DNA of 6,218 bases, taken from assembly GCA_003149835.1 (NCBI GenBank), contig QAMX01000099.1:1-6218 (forward strand), in the 5' to 3' direction. Under the pieces are notes generated by a model that did not search any database, was not told where the DNA came from, and was given only the letters and a program-made list of their open reading frames with translations. The number at the start of each line of letters is the position of its first letter. The stretch's first letter is position 1. Source of the DNA: Clostridiales bacterium. Its GTDB lineage: Bacteria; Bacillota; Clostridia; Oscillospirales; QAMX01. Below, one piece after another: positions 5,597 to 6,218 of the stretch. The position numbers and the translations under genes were made by a program.

Positions 5597-6037
5597 CTAT
5601 GCCCGCCCCGTAGAGCCGAAGCCGCCCGCGCCGCGCCCGGTCTCGTCAAGCGTTTCGCCCTCTTCAAATATGACGCGCGCCACCGGCGCGATCACAAGCT
5701 GCGCGATCCGTTCGCCGTTCTCAATCGCCTGTTCGACGCCCGAGTGGTTGTGCAGCGCCACCATGATCTCGCCGCGGTAGTCCGCGTCGACTACGCCGAC
5801 CTTATTCGCCGGCGCCAAGCCCCGCTTCGAGGCTAACCCGCTGCGCGCGTAGACAAAGCCCGCGTATCCCGCCGGAATTGCCAGCGCCACGCCCGTATGT
5901 ACCATCGCCGTTTCCCCGGCGGGAATCCGCAGCGGTTCGCCGGTCAGCGCAAACAGATCGGCGCCGGCCGCCTGTTCTGAGGCGTAAAGCGGCGCTTTGG
6001 CCCGCGGGTCAAGCTTAATCCACCGTATTGTTTCCAT
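5597..6037 (-). CDS. dut: dUTP diphosphatase (dUTPase)
   Basis: A complete trimeric-type dUTPase of 146 residues, the standard length. It hydrolyses dUTP to dUMP and pyrophosphate, keeping uracil out of DNA and supplying dUMP for thymidylate synthesis. All five conserved motifs are present: motif 1 AGADLFA (24-30), motif 2 ARSGLASKRGLA (64-75), motif 3 GVVDADYRGE (81-90) with the catalytic-type Asp84 and the uracil-stacking Tyr87, motif 4 GERIAQLVI (108-116), and the flexible C-terminal motif 5 GRGAGGFGSTG (134-144). It is therefore expected to be active. The start is supported by GAGG seven bases upstream of the ATG. No promoter was found just upstream, so it may be transcribed with a gene to the right of the window. 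Confidence 0.96.
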   Translation of the reverse strand: METIRWIKLDPRAKAPLYASEQAAGADLFALTGEPLRIPAGETAMVHTGVALAIPAGYAGFVYARSGLASKRGLAPANKVGVVDADYRGEIMVALHNHSGVEQAIENGERIAQLVIAPVARVIFEEGETLDETGRGAGGFGSTGRA

Positions 6038-6218
6038 GTCCGTACCTCACAAATTCGTCGTTCTTTCTGAAAAATCCATTGGCCGCAGCGCGCGGCGGCC
6101 GCGTGTAAAAATTCGCCCCTCCACGCCGGCTGTTCCGCGTTTCTTTTTCTCTGCCGGAAAAAGTTCCGCCGCAAGGCGCGCGCGCCGTCGCCGCAGAGGC
6201 GTCGGCCTCGTCCGTTCC
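6015..6218 (-). other. Upstream region of dut with an open frame entering from the window edge
   Basis: The minus strand stays open from the right edge to a TAA at 6017-6015, 67 codons overlapping the start of dut by 23 bases. The translation (for instance GGANFYTRPPRAAANGF) matches no family I recognise. A second frame is open from the edge to a TGA at the dut ribosome binding site. GC-rich DNA gives long open frames easily, and AGA/GAA/AAA-rich stretches around 6130-6150 look non-coding. One of these may be the tail of a preceding gene; more likely this is an intergenic leader. A hairpin with arms GGCCGC (6081-6086) and GCGGCC (6095-6100) followed on the minus strand by a loose T-run could end that gene. 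Confidence 0.2.

Noticed and set aside
1..6218. CRISPR array, tRNA, rRNA, insertion sequence, or defence genes
   Set aside because: No regularly spaced repeats, cloverleaf, transposase or toxin-antitoxin-like frames were seen on either strand.

Overview
The window reads as chromosomal DNA from a GC-rich anaerobic Firmicute, probably a Clostridia-type lineage. That assignment is inference. It rests on GC-rich coding DNA with strong GGAGG-type ribosome binding sites, sigma-A-like promoters inside an AT-rich spacer, and gene families typical of such genomes. No mobile element, CRISPR array, rRNA or tRNA is visible.

Layout. (1) From 2414 down to the left edge, on the minus strand, lies a tightly packed operon: mnhE, mnhF, mnhG, a stand-alone MbhD (DUF4040) protein, and a fused MbhE+MnhB protein that runs off the window. 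It is the front end of an Mrp-type Na+/H+ antiporter module. The MbhD and MbhE domains, which sit at the C-terminus of MrpA in classical Mrp, are here arranged as in membrane-bound hydrogenase (Mbh) operons. (2) From 2415 to 2793 is an AT-rich divergent control region with a convincing promoter for each side and several copies of a short AATGGA-type motif. (3) From 2794 to 4581, plus strand, is a Na+/phosphate cotransporter of the NptA family with a C-terminal PhoU-like domain. (4) From 4661 to 4707 a 19-bp hairpin acts as a shared terminator between convergent genes. (5) From 5454 to 4726, minus strand, is a glycerophosphodiester phosphodiesterase. (6) From 6037 to 5597, minus strand, is a complete dUTPase (dut). 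(7) From 6038 to 6218 is the upstream region of dut, with no gene I can call firmly.

How the genes fit together. The divergent pair has a sodium theme: the Mrp/Mbh-like complex would move Na+ against H+, and the NptA-type carrier would use the Na+ gradient to move phosphate. Shared control across the spacer is plausible but unproven. The phosphodiesterase would release glycerol 3-phosphate from phospholipid head groups. dut is nucleotide housekeeping. The point most worth following is what lies left of position 1: mnhC/mnhD only (an antiporter) or hydrogenase-like genes (an energy-converting complex).
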